Positions 1 through 8,109 of a stretch of DNA of 64,000 nucleotides are shown piece by piece. Within the stretch, counting starts at the first letter, position 1, and every line of letters starts with the position of its first letter. A program made the position numbers and the translations under genes. The stretch is from a bacterium HR15 (GTDB lineage Bacteria; Armatimonadota; Fimbriimonadia; Fimbriimonadales; GBS-DC). The stretch is taken from contig BEHR01000004.1 in the NCBI GenBank assembly GCA_002898555.1, positions 1 to 64,000 of the forward strand, read 5' to 3'. A model generated the notes under the pieces. The model saw only the letters and a list, made by a program, of their open reading frames with translations, made no database searches and was not told the DNA's origin.

Positions 1-52
1 GAGATAAGTGACAATTAGGTATAGTCAATTGGGAGGCGCGAGAGGAGAGCCG

Positions 53-525
53 GTGGAGATTGCAAAAGAGATGCTGGACACGCTGGAACAACTCTTTCAC
101 CAAGCAAAGCGCTTTTTCCAGCGAAAAGGACTGAACGAGCAGGACGCGGAAGACTGCGCCGCCGAGGTGCGTCTGCACCTGCTAAAGTTAATCCTGCGTG
201 GCGGCACCCCCTCCAACACCTATTTTCAACGCGTGCTGCACGGTTGCCTGTCCGACTTTATCGAACAAACACAGTCGCTCTCCATTCTGCCATTAGAATA
301 TGCCGATTTGCACGGGGGGGGGACCCACCTTCGGTGCAGACACTGGCTCTCCTGGAGGCACTGGAACGCTTGTCTCCTGCCGATCGAGAGCTGCTCTGGA
401 AGCACGATGGGGAGGGCTATTCTCTCGGTGAGTTGGCGCAGCAGTTAGGGGTTCGTGAGGATTGCCTGCGCCAGCGGTTGCATCGTGCCCGAAAGCGGTT
501 GCGCAAACTGCTGGAATTAGAATAA
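53..525 (+). pseudogene. ECF-type RNA polymerase sigma factor, frame broken at a G9 tract
   Basis: The first half (to about base 313) encodes a sigma region-2-like helical segment (LFHQAKRFFQRKGL ... DAEDCAAEVRLHLL). The second half, in another frame, encodes a sigma region-4 helix-turn-helix (LSPADRELLWKHDGEGYSL then LGELAQQLGVREDCLRQRLH). The two frames meet at a run of nine G at 314-322; one extra G would give a continuous reading through DLHGGGDPPSVQ. I start the gene at GTG 53 because GAGGAG at 42-47 precedes it; a TATAGT sits at 20-25. It is an extracytoplasmic-function-like factor. The frameshift may be a sequencing error, phase-variable slippage or true decay; the sequence alone cannot decide. 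Confidence 0.7.
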
Positions 526-649
526 AGGGGTGCGCCTCCTTGTGCCTGAAATAAAGAAATTCCTCGAAATTGCTCTCCCCCCTGTCACATTTTGCTTGTG
601 GGGAGCGATTCAAATAATAGCGATTTCGCGGAACAGGAGGTTGTGAATC

Positions 650-793
650 ATGCGCACTGTTCGATGGCTTTGGGCGGTAGGATTGGTAGCGTGGACGCTT
701 GGGGTTAGCCTTGCCCAGATCCCAACTTTGGTGCTGGTCAACGGTGATGTGAACGGCGATAATGTGGTGGACGATACAGACCTATTAAGATAA
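650..793 (+). pseudogene. Signal peptide plus truncated dockerin-type repeat
   Basis: A 47-codon frame with a good ribosome site (CAGGAGG, 634-640) opens with a hydrophobic signal peptide (MRTVRWLWAVGLVAWTLG, probable cleavage after SLAQ). It then enters a dockerin-like Ca-binding loop, DVNGDNVVDDTDLLR, and stops. Elsewhere in the window complete versions continue as DLLxVLFxFG and either end a secreted protein or, at 40056-40910, sit directly behind the signal peptide. This is therefore probably the 5' stump of a secreted dockerin protein whose remainder was lost when the downstream cassette array formed. It could still be translated as a short secreted peptide. Confidence 0.55.
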
Positions 794-831
794 TGCTATA
801 TGCAACCAATCCGTTCGTGGAGGGTGCAACA

Positions 832-1788
832 ATGTTGCAAGACCGAATACCACCTATAGGATTCATCGCTTCACGCCCTGCCTGGCGTGAGCCTTATTGG
901 GACGAATATCTTGTCCGTTTTGATAATGGGCAGTGGCACTTTAGAAAAATCTTTGTCATCGGCATTATTTCTATGTATGCTCAACTCTCGCGCGATAGAC
1001 GCTGGTACTATATCAGTTCGATGCGGGATGGAACCCTCCTTGGCAGGGTGGGTCAACCCAAGATGCGCAAGGTAGATAGTCGCCTATTGAATGCTCGTTT
1101 CTCACCTAACAATCGTTATCTGTTGGGCACCCATCACTTTGGCGGTGGATTAGTGTTGTTTGACCTTCAGCGTGGCACGAAGCGGGAACTGGTGCCGGAG
1201 ATAGAGATGGGTGAGTTGTCTTATTACTTTTATCATTTTGGTTGGTATCCTGACAGTCGCTATATCTGGTATAGCGTGCCTTCCAAATATGTGGATCCTG
1301 ATTATGTGGAGCCGTTCTATCAGATAGACATTCGCACGGGGAGGCGGTGGCATCTTTCGGCTCAAGAGGCTCAAGCGTTGCGTGCCGCGTGGGGTGTGAT
1401 AGAGGAGCGCTATGCCGTGTTTCCTTGGTCGTGGTACGAAGAATCTCGTTGGGTATATTCGCGAGATCGTCAGGTGCGTTTGCGTGTAGTGGGGCCGCTC
1501 TGGCAACCGGATCCCCAACCGGGTAGCCATAAGTTGGTTCTTGAGTGGCGGAATGGGCGGTCTGAAGTGCTGTTAGAGAGAGACGACCACAACTGGACGG
1601 ATATCAAGCCGATAGATGTGACTTCTAACGGTCGGTGGGCATTGTGCGTGGCGTATTATAGCTGGAACAATCCCGTGGTCATTATCGTGGATGCCCGTAC
1701 CAAACGGGTTGAGCTGAGCTTCTCAGAAGCACCAGGGGTGCCCTATATTCACTGGTACAGTTTGTGGTTTGAGGAAGTAGAGAAGTAG
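832..1788 (+). CDS. Beta-propeller (PD40/TolB-like) paralog A
   Basis: A 318-residue protein with repeated propeller-blade motifs: SRDRRWYYISS, ARFSPNNRYLLG, GWYPDSRYIWY, TSNGRWALC. These resemble WD40-like PD40/TolB blades, but the repeats are few and I cannot name a specific family or substrate. The start at ATG 832 is chosen because GGAGGG lies about 7 nt upstream; the frame is open from 793. No signal peptide is visible, so it is probably cytoplasmic. It is the first of four paralogs (also at 3400, 6637 and 8110). Its N-terminus (SRPAWREPYWDEYLVRF) closely matches the copy at 8110 (GRPAAREPYEETYLLRF). Base composition is more AT-rich than the housekeeping genes. Confidence 0.7.
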   Translation: MLQDRIPPIGFIASRPAWREPYWDEYLVRFDNGQWHFRKIFVIGIISMYAQLSRDRRWYYISSMRDGTLLGRVGQPKMRKVDSRLLNARFSPNNRYLLGTHHFGGGLVLFDLQRGTKRELVPEIEMGELSYYFYHFGWYPDSRYIWYSVPSKYVDPDYVEPFYQIDIRTGRRWHLSAQEAQALRAAWGVIEERYAVFPWSWYEESRWVYSRDRQVRLRVVGPLWQPDPQPGSHKLVLEWRNGRSEVLLERDDHNWTDIKPIDVTSNGRWALCVAYYSWNNPVVIIVDARTKRVELSFSEAPGVPYIHWYSLWFEEVEK

Positions 1789-1894
1789 CAGCGTTGGTGA
1801 ACAGCATACCGTACGCTGAGAGTGCCCGAATGTACATGAGTACGCCTTCTCGGTTGAAGGCGTAGACACGCAGGTAGAGCTAACCAATCTCCCC

Positions 1895-3391
1895 GTGGGG
1901 GTGTACACGGTGCGGGCATTTCCCGCCGTGGCGGGTCGCTGGCTGCGGACGAATGGTACAATAATCACGGAGGTGCCGTGGATTTTCGCGGTGCCGACAG
2001 GAGCGGATAAAGTGACGGTCTACTGGGATCCTGTGCCGGGAGCGACGGGTTATCGGGTGCGTTGGGGCATGGAAAGCGGGGTGTATCCGAATACTTTAGT
2101 GGTGGCTACCACGCCTCCCTATCGGGTGAATATTGAGGGGCTGACATCGGAGCAAGAGTATTACTTTGTGGTAGAGGCGGCGTATAACGGATTGTGGGGA
2201 CCGCCTTCGGATGAGGACAGTGCCGTGCCCCACGCAGGAGCGATCCCGTGGGATACGGAGGATGTCAATCGAATCATCCCCGCAATTCGCTCAGCAATTG
2301 GCATAAATGACGGAGATATCAACGCCCTATCCCCTGATGGATGGTATTACTCAGAAGTGAACCGAGTCCGCACAAGTGAAAAAGCGCTGTATCTACTTTC
2401 CCCGAATGCCTCTGAAGCTGTTACTAACGATGGCAGAGTACTTCAACCCATGCCCCAGCGGAGAGAGCGACATCCACAGTGTACTCACACTGGGCCTTAT
2501 CGCCGAGTAAGAACACTTGAAAGTCTGAACGCGACTCGAGCGATGGGAGAGTTTTATCTACCACCGCGGCGGAACCCTTCGGCGAACGTGTTTTATTTTG
2601 ATTTGCCTCAGAGTATGTGGGCTCCTACAGGAGCAGGCGGGACCCGTGATACACCGCATATCTATTTTGGGATGAACTATCAAGCCCAAGGTGGGCAGGA
2701 AGTTGATATAGAGGGAATATTAGCCTTACATCCTGCAGGACGAGGGCACTACAACCCTCAAACAGGTTCCGAAGAGGGAAAAACACCTGGATCTGCGCCA
2801 CCAAACTTTGACCGATGGCTTATCATGCTGAATATTCCCAAGCAAAACGGAGGGCGAAGCGACCTTGCTATCGGAGAACCTCTCTCTTATGGTGTGAATG
2901 GGGCAGAGGCACCGTATGGCTTCGTAGTCTGGATGATGTTTGGCACAGAAGGCACTGATGATAAACTGGTGAGCGTTCATGTTCACGCTTGGAAGTATTT
3001 GATCGAGGATCGGTGGTCGGACCCGCCATCCTATAAGCAAGTAGTCGTCGGATGCGCCTATCGGCGAGCACCTGTGCCGCCTCCTGGTGGTGGCGCGCGT
3101 ATGCGAAGAAACATCACTATAGCTCAGCGTGAGGAGGCAGTTAGGGATTCTGGCGGCTGGAAACGAACTGGTTCTTTCTTCCTCAAGTGCGGGGTCGGTC
3201 ACGCACCACTCTTTGCACAAGAGGATTTGCAAGAGATCTCGGTATACCTTGAACCTGGTGGGTGGCAGAACTGGATCAACGATGTTTCGGAAACGCCTGT
3301 AAACTGCCCCCCAACGGGTGTCATAACGGTGGAGCAACCAGTCCAACAGTGGTACCGAGAGGTAGTTAGTATAGACTTGCGGAGGAGGTAA
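1895..3391 (+). CDS. Fibronectin-III fragment fused to an unrecognised domain
   Basis: The frame is open from 1820 without a convincing start; GTG 1895 is only a nominal start with no ribosome site. Roughly the first 45 residues look like an end-of-domain beta segment (VELTNLPVGVYTVRAF upstream and into the frame). Next comes an FN3 domain (VPWIFAVPTGADKVTVYWD ... EYYFVVEAAYNG) that is repeated almost unchanged at 4652 and 7888. The remaining roughly 380 residues match nothing I recognise. They are rich in W, G and P and include GFVVWMMFGTEG and a WQNWINDVSETP segment. The stop overlaps the ribosome site of the next propeller gene. It is probably a recombined remnant of a larger secreted protein. 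Confidence 0.45.
   Translation: MGVYTVRAFPAVAGRWLRTNGTIITEVPWIFAVPTGADKVTVYWDPVPGATGYRVRWGMESGVYPNTLVVATTPPYRVNIEGLTSEQEYYFVVEAAYNGLWGPPSDEDSAVPHAGAIPWDTEDVNRIIPAIRSAIGINDGDINALSPDGWYYSEVNRVRTSEKALYLLSPNASEAVTNDGRVLQPMPQRRERHPQCTHTGPYRRVRTLESLNATRAMGEFYLPPRRNPSANVFYFDLPQSMWAPTGAGGTRDTPHIYFGMNYQAQGGQEVDIEGILALHPAGRGHYNPQTGSEEGKTPGSAPPNFDRWLIMLNIPKQNGGRSDLAIGEPLSYGVNGAEAPYGFVVWMMFGTEGTDDKLVSVHVHAWKYLIEDRWSDPPSYKQVVVGCAYRRAPVPPPGGGARMRRNITIAQREEAVRDSGGWKRTGSFFLKCGVGHAPLFAQEDLQEISVYLEPGGWQNWINDVSETPVNCPPTGVITVEQPVQQWYREVVSIDLRRR
1975..2254 (+). repeat. FN3 cassette repeat, copy 1
   Basis: This is the longest shared block among three copies of an FN3-encoding sequence. It begins at GCCGTGGATTTTCGCGGTGC and runs to the codons for SAVPHAGAIPW. 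Copies 2 (4629 onward) and 3 (7866-8052) are nearly identical at DNA level, which indicates recent duplication. The sequence upstream of each copy differs. Confidence 0.85.
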
Positions 3392-3399
3392 GATTACAA

Positions 3400-4449
3400 A
3401 TGTGGTGGCATATGAACAGTCAGGAGGAAGCTTTTCCTCTTCTCGAGTGCATGTGTGAATATGATGACAAGTTACCTGCGCCTAAGGGGTTTATTTGGCT
3501 TCTTCACTGTATAAGAAACTCAGAGCGCATCGTCAAGAAAGAACCGCTCTTTTTAGTCCCCCGACTAAGTCTAGATGAGGGACATCGCGCCCTTTCCCCT
3601 AACGGGAGGTACTATTATCACTCCGACTTCATCGCTTCCCCTGATAACCCCCAAGATTACACCTCTACAACGTTATTCTGGGAGCGTGGGCAACCCATGC
3701 CACACAAACTTCCTATCCCATCGCTATTCTATGCAGTTTTTTCCCCCGATAGTCGATTCCTGTGCGGGTTCACTAAGGATGGTGCTTATCGCGGGGGAAG
3801 CGACAGCTTTTATGTAGTAGAGTGTACTACTCGTAAAGTACGCCGATTGTTTCATCTCAGATCGCTCGAAGATTTCACTTACAAATGGGGTTGGTACCCC
3901 GACAGTCGACATATTTGGTACGCATTCGGTGAAGTCTTCGAGGAAAAGAAAGTAACAATCTACAGATGCGATATCTCCTCAGGTACGCAGGTGCTGCTGC
4001 AAGGGAGAGAGCGCGAGGTGGTGTTCAAGGACTGGGACCTTTTAGACCCACTTTATCGCTACAACTCGTTAACGGAAAATGCGCGCGCTTTTGCGTATGC
4101 ACGCAACCATCAAATACGAGTCCGTGTGGAGCCGATACGTGAGTGGGAGGAGGCAAAGCCGGGAGAGTCCGAAGTCTACATCGAGAGGCGCAATGGGCAA
4201 TCACGCCGATTGATACGCAGGGGCGAACACCAGTGGATGCGAATTCAACCGCTCGATGTCTCCGAAGAAGGGCAGTGGATATTACTGAAGTGCGAACGAA
4301 TGTGTAAAGTACAAGAGGCGAACCAAACAACGGAATCCATTCGCTTTGAACTCACCGTATGGCACGTGCCGACGAAGCAGCATCGTGTGTATGCTCGCGC
4401 AGAGTATCCCCCCGTGGGGATGCCGACCTGGTGGTTTGCGCGTGGGTAA
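3400..4449 (+). CDS. Beta-propeller (PD40/TolB-like) paralog B
   Basis: A 349-residue protein with blade motifs ALSPNGRYYYHS, AVFSPDSRFLCG, GWYPDSRHIWYA and VSEEGQWILLK in the same order as in paralogs A and C. The C-terminal half contains SEVYIERRNGQSR and HQWMRIQPLDV, equivalent to the RSEVLLERDDHNW and DIKPIDV of A. GGAGGAGGT at 3381-3389 precedes ATG 3400 and overlaps the stop codon of the upstream frame, so translation may be coupled. No signal peptide or membrane segment is visible. Function unknown. Confidence 0.7.
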   Translation: MWWHMNSQEEAFPLLECMCEYDDKLPAPKGFIWLLHCIRNSERIVKKEPLFLVPRLSLDEGHRALSPNGRYYYHSDFIASPDNPQDYTSTTLFWERGQPMPHKLPIPSLFYAVFSPDSRFLCGFTKDGAYRGGSDSFYVVECTTRKVRRLFHLRSLEDFTYKWGWYPDSRHIWYAFGEVFEEKKVTIYRCDISSGTQVLLQGREREVVFKDWDLLDPLYRYNSLTENARAFAYARNHQIRVRVEPIREWEEAKPGESEVYIERRNGQSRRLIRRGEHQWMRIQPLDVSEEGQWILLKCERMCKVQEANQTTESIRFELTVWHVPTKQHRVYARAEYPPVGMPTWWFARG

Positions 4450-4461
4450 GGCGACGTGGGA

Positions 4462-4562
4462 GAGCGCATCATCAAGCGTGTTCACGCAATAGCCCAAAAG
4501 CTGAACTCGCTGTAGAGTAGTGCTCTCCATTGAGCCGGATTTGCTAAACCGATGATGCGCTC
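4462..4562. repeat. 101-bp element bounded by 12-bp inverted repeats
   Basis: GAGCGCATCATC at 4462-4473 is the exact reverse complement of GATGATGCGCTC at 4551-4562. The right end belongs to the promoter block duplicated near 6561; the left end does not recur there. It could be a MITE-like relic or a long-range hairpin. No transposase is nearby. Confidence 0.5.
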
Positions 4563-4627
4563 TTGGCATAGCAGGAAGAGCGCGAGGGATGGGGTAGAAT
4601 ATCGGAGGTGGTGCAAAAATGATGCGT
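4544..4627 (+). promoter_or_regulatory. Duplicated promoter/RBS block, copy 1 (now driving only MMR-stop)
   Basis: The block from CTAAACCGATGATGCGCTC through GGGGTAGAATATCGGAGG to ATGATGCGT is repeated at 6561-6645, where it drives the 6637 propeller gene. Here ATG ATG CGT is followed immediately by TAG and then by an FN3 fragment. The original gene body has therefore been replaced. TAGAAT at 4595-4600 is the likely -10 element and GGAGG at 4604-4608 the ribosome site. Confidence 0.65.
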
Positions 4628-4628
4628 T

Positions 4629-5197
4629 AGGCGAGCGTTTGGTTAAGAGGCGTGGCTTTGACTTCCGTGTTGTGGATTTTCGCGGTGCCGACAGGAGCGG
4701 ATAAAGTGACGGTCTACTGGGATCTTGTGCCGGGAGCGACGGGTTATCGGGTGCGCTGGGGCACGGCAAGTGGGGTGTATCCGAATGTATCGAGCGTGCT
4801 GCCCGCAGAGGCGCGGAAGCTAAGCATCACGGGTTTAGCTCCTGAGCAAGAGTATTATTTTGTGGTAGAGGCGGCGTATAACGGAGTGTGGGGACCGCCT
4901 TCGGAGGAGGACAGTGCCGTGCCTCACGTAGGAGCGATACCGCATTGGCAGACTGTGGTACCGTGGGATATTACGAACGATGGTCGGTGGGTGCTTTTAG
5001 GTTGCAACAAAGTGTGCCCCGCTGGTGCGAAGCAGTCGGCGTACCGAGAGATTGTGCTGATTGCAGTTCCTACAGGACGCCGATATGTGTACATAGGAGC
5101 TCAGTGCAACGCCGCTGAATCGAGGCTAATACCATCTGGCAAGGGAGAAGATTGGGGTGGATATATAGTGGGCGGCTCTACAAGCAGGGGTAAATAA
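4629..5197 (+). pseudogene. FN3 cassette (copy 2) joined to a propeller C-terminal tail
   Basis: The frame has no usable start; a TAG at 4628-4630 lies just upstream. It encodes KASVWLRG-like residues, the shared FN3 domain (to about SAVPHVGAIPHW) and then about 70 residues similar to the C-terminal blade of paralog B (VVPWDITNDGRWVLLGCNK against IQPLDVSEEGQWILLKCER). It is a chimera of two modules found separately elsewhere in the array, best explained by recombination between cassettes. Confidence 0.65.
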
Positions 5198-5248
5198 TGC
5201 CTGCCGTTTCAATCTCGTGAAAGTTTCCTCCGCCCGTTTGGATGGTAG

Positions 5249-5827
5249 CACGATGCAACTTGGGGGTATACTTCTGCAGACCCTTCTGCCAGCGAAGGCG
5301 AGCGGTTTCTTGCGGGTTTGGACGCGCTGGGTCGCCTGTTGGCGGTGGGGAGCGAGTGGGGCAGTTATGCGACGCCGGTATCCGGCTCTGGGGCACGGGC
5401 AGCCCTGCGCGAAGCTGCCGAAGAAGCTGGCGAAAAACTGGCACGGCAAACCGCACGGCGGGCGGCAAGGGAACTCCCGCCCGTGGTGATAGGTGAGAAT
5501 ATGGACTGAGTGAAACAGTACGCACGGAAAATAGGGGCGGAGACAATTGATGACTGGCTGCAACAGCAAGGGGTTAGATGGTCGCCTGCAGTTAATGAAG
5601 AATGGATCCGCCGGATGATGCAACAAGGACGCCGTGTGATTGATATTGGACCTGATTTTGTCCGTCGTGCTGGCGGCATAGAACCATCTCCCTACTATGG
5701 ATTGGAGCGCCGCCTGCTCAAAGGCTATCCACAATACCAGCGACGCTTCTTCCGATGGCACAAGTTGCGTGGCGGCAACCCAGATGTCGATCCTGGACCT
5801 TGGCTCTACATTCTTGATGAGTTTTAG
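5249..5827 (+). pseudogene. Orphan polymorphic-toxin (Rhs-type) C-terminal tip interrupted by TGA
   Basis: A single open phase runs from 5249 to the stop at 5825-5827 except for one TGA at 5507-5509. Read through, it gives VVIGENMD-stop-VKQYARKIGAETI, then NEEWIRRMM, GRRVIDIGPDFVRRAGG, SPYYGLERRLLKGYPQY. The order VIGENM..V, GRxVIDIGPDFxRR and SPxYxxERxxLxGY is what I know from C-terminal toxin domains of RHS-repeat proteins. No RHS core or start codon precedes it, so it looks like a displaced toxin tip. CGA to TGA is the simplest origin of the stop. A GTG immediately after the stop (5510) could restart translation of a 105-residue toxin domain. Confidence 0.6.
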
Positions 5828-5897
5828 CTTTGGCAAACCGTACGGTGGGAGGTTTCTCCCACTGTACGGCTTCCCTCTATGATGGAGGTGGCTGTTC

Positions 5898-6419
5898 GTG
5901 AGCGAGAAACACGAAATTATCCAGATATTTCTGGACGAGTATCCTGCTCATCTTGATTTTTTGGTGGCAGAGCAAGTGTGCGACGAACCTTGGATACAGA
6001 CTTCGCCAACTACGGGTATGATACTCTACAAAGTTCGAGGAGTAGATGTTGCCCTTGAGCTGAGCCTTGATGTGCGTGATGCGGTAGTCACCGCATATAT
6101 TTCGTTGTTTTCAGAGGCAGTAAAGCCAGACGTAGGGAGGGTCAGTGGCGGTCGCGTGGTGAGGTTACTTTTATGGGACATTTTGCCCGTCCTTGCCCAG
6201 CAAATACCCGATTTGGCGGAAGATTTCCAGCAGTGGAAAGCTACTTGGAAACAATATTACAACAGAGTGTATCGTTTTCTAAAGGCTCTCAGAGAGCCAG
6301 AGCCAGAGGTAGTGCGGGACTTGTTTCGCGCTGATGCTCAGCATTTGGCTTTGATAATGCGTAGATATGGATCTTCGGTGATTGAATATGGGCAAAGATA
6401 TTGGCACTTGACGGGGTAA
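5898..6419 (+). CDS. Candidate immunity protein for the upstream toxin tip
   Basis: A 173-residue soluble protein starting at GTG 5898 with GGAGG at 5884-5888. It has no signal peptide and is rich in helix-forming acidic segments (DILPVLAQQIPDLAEDF, LKALREPEPEVVRDLF). I recognise no family. The assignment rests on position: it lies 71 bp behind a polymorphic-toxin C-terminal module on the same strand, where immunity genes normally lie, and it is small and acidic. It stays intact although the toxin is interrupted, which fits a retained protective gene. An unrelated cassette protein is the alternative. Confidence 0.45.
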   Translation: MSEKHEIIQIFLDEYPAHLDFLVAEQVCDEPWIQTSPTTGMILYKVRGVDVALELSLDVRDAVVTAYISLFSEAVKPDVGRVSGGRVVRLLLWDILPVLAQQIPDLAEDFQQWKATWKQYYNRVYRFLKALREPEPEVVRDLFRADAQHLALIMRRYGSSVIEYGQRYWHLTG

Positions 6420-6560
6420 GACAGGTATAATCGGGTATCAAGTCCTTGCGCAAGCGAGCAGTTTAGTGTGGCTTAGACGCGCTCACTCGTTTGCTGCTCG
6501 TTCCATCATCCGAGTAGAGCAGCGTTCTCCGTTTAGCCGAGAGGTCATCGACATAGATCT

Positions 6561-6645
6561 CTAAACCGATGATGCGCTCTGGGCATAGCAGGAAGAGCGC
6601 GAGGGATGGGGTAGAATATCGGAGGGGGTGCAAAAAATGATGCGT
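6561..6645 (+). promoter_or_regulatory. Duplicated promoter/RBS block, copy 2 (drives the 6637 gene)
   Basis: Near-identical to 4544-4627. TAGAAT lies at about 6612-6617 and GGAGG at 6621-6625, with tandem ATG codons at 6637 and 6640. It contains the same GATGATGCGCTC motif and the run GCATAGCAGGAAGAGCGCGA. Confidence 0.65.
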
Positions 6646-7860
6646 TTCAGTCAATCATCGGCACCGACAATCGAAGCAATCGCTGTCCCTTCCGTTGTAG
6701 AAATACGCCTGAATGTTGAAAATATTCGCAACAAGGAGGGCTACCCATTCGTACGCTTCCTGTACAAATACAAAAACAATCCGTGGGAAGAGCAAGATGG
6801 ACTCTATATCGCCCAGTTATTTCCCGTGAAAGACATACAAATCTCTCACGATGACAAATATCTTTTGATTGTATCGGATTATCATGTCTATCTGATTGAC
6901 CTCACGAGACCGTTCGCACAGCGTCGGCAACGCATCCTGACCGAAGATCCACACGACTGTGCTTTTTCCCCCAACACACGCATGCTGTGGGCGTACAACT
7001 GTGTCAAACATCACTTAGCCGTGTTCCATCTGGACACAGGCCGGCGTCAAATCATCGCCCGTGACGGAGCCTTCTTCGGCGGTTGGTATCCCGACAGTCG
7101 GCACATTTGGTATCTCCGTACTTCGCCGCCAGGCGAGGCATTTGATCGGGACAGGGGGGCTTCGCGTCGCACTGCGTGGGTGGTGCCCCCCCAAGGGTAT
7201 CGACAGGATCGCTCGTGGCGGCTCTTGGCTCGGTTGCCTGCGCATAGGTGGGCACAAAGGTCTGAGACGCAGACGCCCGAAGGCACGGTGGATGAGTTGT
7301 ATGAATACAATGTGTTGACGGGCAGGCGTCGTGTTCTCTCGTACGAAGAATTAGCGAGCCGCTGGGACTTGCTGAACTCACGCTTCCGCTATGGTTCCTC
7401 TCTGCTTAATAGAGACGGCTCTTGGTACGGCTCCTGTGCCTATTCTCAGGGGGGAACCACACGCTTAGTCGCAACGGAGCTACTTGACCGCAAAATATCA
7501 GGCTCTCCTTGGTCGTTGAAGGTGGAGTGGCGGGATGGGCGGACGCGCTCGGTATGGCAAGCGGGTAGTCACGACTGGCAAGTGGTGGAGCCAGTGGATG
7601 TGTCGGATGATGGAGAGTGGGCGTTGGTGAAGGCGTATAAATTTAAGCCTGTGGAAACGGAGTTTGGATTAGACTGGAGTTATGATTTTCATGCCTATCT
7701 ATTGGTCAACACGCGCACTCGCCAAGAGGAGATACTGATTCGAGATGACCTTGAGGTTTTCGAGAATAAAGGGTGGTATTTTGTGGATGGTCCGTCGGGC
7801 GTTTGGTTTTGGAAGGTAGTTCGGCTCAGGTTTGTATATCCTACGGGTGCAAGGAGATGA
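6637..7860 (+). CDS. Beta-propeller (PD40/TolB-like) paralog C
   Basis: A 407-residue protein, the longest of the four paralogs. Blade motifs: IQISHDDKYLLIVSD, CAFSPNTRMLWAY, GGWYPDSRHIWYL, VSDDGEWALVKAY. Between blades it has an insertion rich in R and W (about residues 170-215) that A and B lack. ATG 6637 (or 6640) follows GGAGG at good spacing and is preferred to an upstream GTG at 6628. No export signal is visible. The FN3 fragment begins right after its stop. Function unknown; the family resemblance is structural only. Confidence 0.7.
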   Translation: MMRFSQSSAPTIEAIAVPSVVEIRLNVENIRNKEGYPFVRFLYKYKNNPWEEQDGLYIAQLFPVKDIQISHDDKYLLIVSDYHVYLIDLTRPFAQRRQRILTEDPHDCAFSPNTRMLWAYNCVKHHLAVFHLDTGRRQIIARDGAFFGGWYPDSRHIWYLRTSPPGEAFDRDRGASRRTAWVVPPQGYRQDRSWRLLARLPAHRWAQRSETQTPEGTVDELYEYNVLTGRRRVLSYEELASRWDLLNSRFRYGSSLLNRDGSWYGSCAYSQGGTTRLVATELLDRKISGSPWSLKVEWRDGRTRSVWQAGSHDWQVVEPVDVSDDGEWALVKAYKFKPVETEFGLDWSYDFHAYLLVNTRTRQEEILIRDDLEVFENKGWYFVDGPSGVWFWKVVRLRFVYPTGARR

Positions 7861-7865
7861 GCAGA

Positions 7866-8052
7866 AGGCGAGCGTTTGGCTAAGAGGCGTGGCTTTGACT
7901 TCCGTGCCGTGGATTTTCACGGTGCCGACAGGAGCGGATAAAGTGACGGTCTACTGGGATCCTGTGCCGGGAGCGACGGGGTATCGGGTGCGTTGGGGCA
8001 CGGCAAGCGGGGTGTATCCGAATGTATCGAGCGTGCTGCCCGCAGAGGCGCG
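7866..8052 (+). pseudogene. FN3 cassette fragment (copy 3), truncated
   Basis: The same 187 bp as at 4629-4815 (KASVWLRGVALTSVPWIF ... SGVYPNVSSVLPAEAR) recurs with few changes. It is cut off before the second half of the FN3 domain and runs into a 21-bp tandem repeat. It has no start codon of its own. Confidence 0.75.
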
Positions 8053-8056
8053 CCGG

Positions 8057-8098
8057 TTCATGGGAAATAGATCTGAGTTCATGGGAAATAGATCTGAG
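8057..8098. repeat. Two exact tandem copies of a 21-bp repeat
   Basis: TTCATGGGAAATAGATCTGAG occurs twice in succession (8057-8077, 8078-8098), at the junction between the truncated FN3 fragment and the next propeller gene. The end of the second copy contributes to the ribosome site of the gene at 8110. Confidence 0.9.
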
Positions 8099-8109
8099 GA
8101 GGTAAGAAG

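Noticed and set aside
53-525. Two separate small genes instead of one sigma factor
   Set aside because: The halves are complementary sigma regions 2 and 4 that meet at one homopolymer; neither alone is a known protein.
4462-4562. Complete insertion sequence
   Set aside because: Only about 100 bp with no transposase and no evident target duplication; listed only as an inverted-repeat element.
5507-5509. TGA read as selenocysteine in the toxin
   Set aside because: No selenocysteine-insertion-like hairpin was apparent and the position aligns with an ordinary residue (Arg expected); point mutation is simpler.
5126-5836. Minus-strand 236-codon frame opposite the toxin tip
   Set aside because: The plus strand carries the recognisable toxin motifs; the opposite frame has biased composition and no family resemblance.
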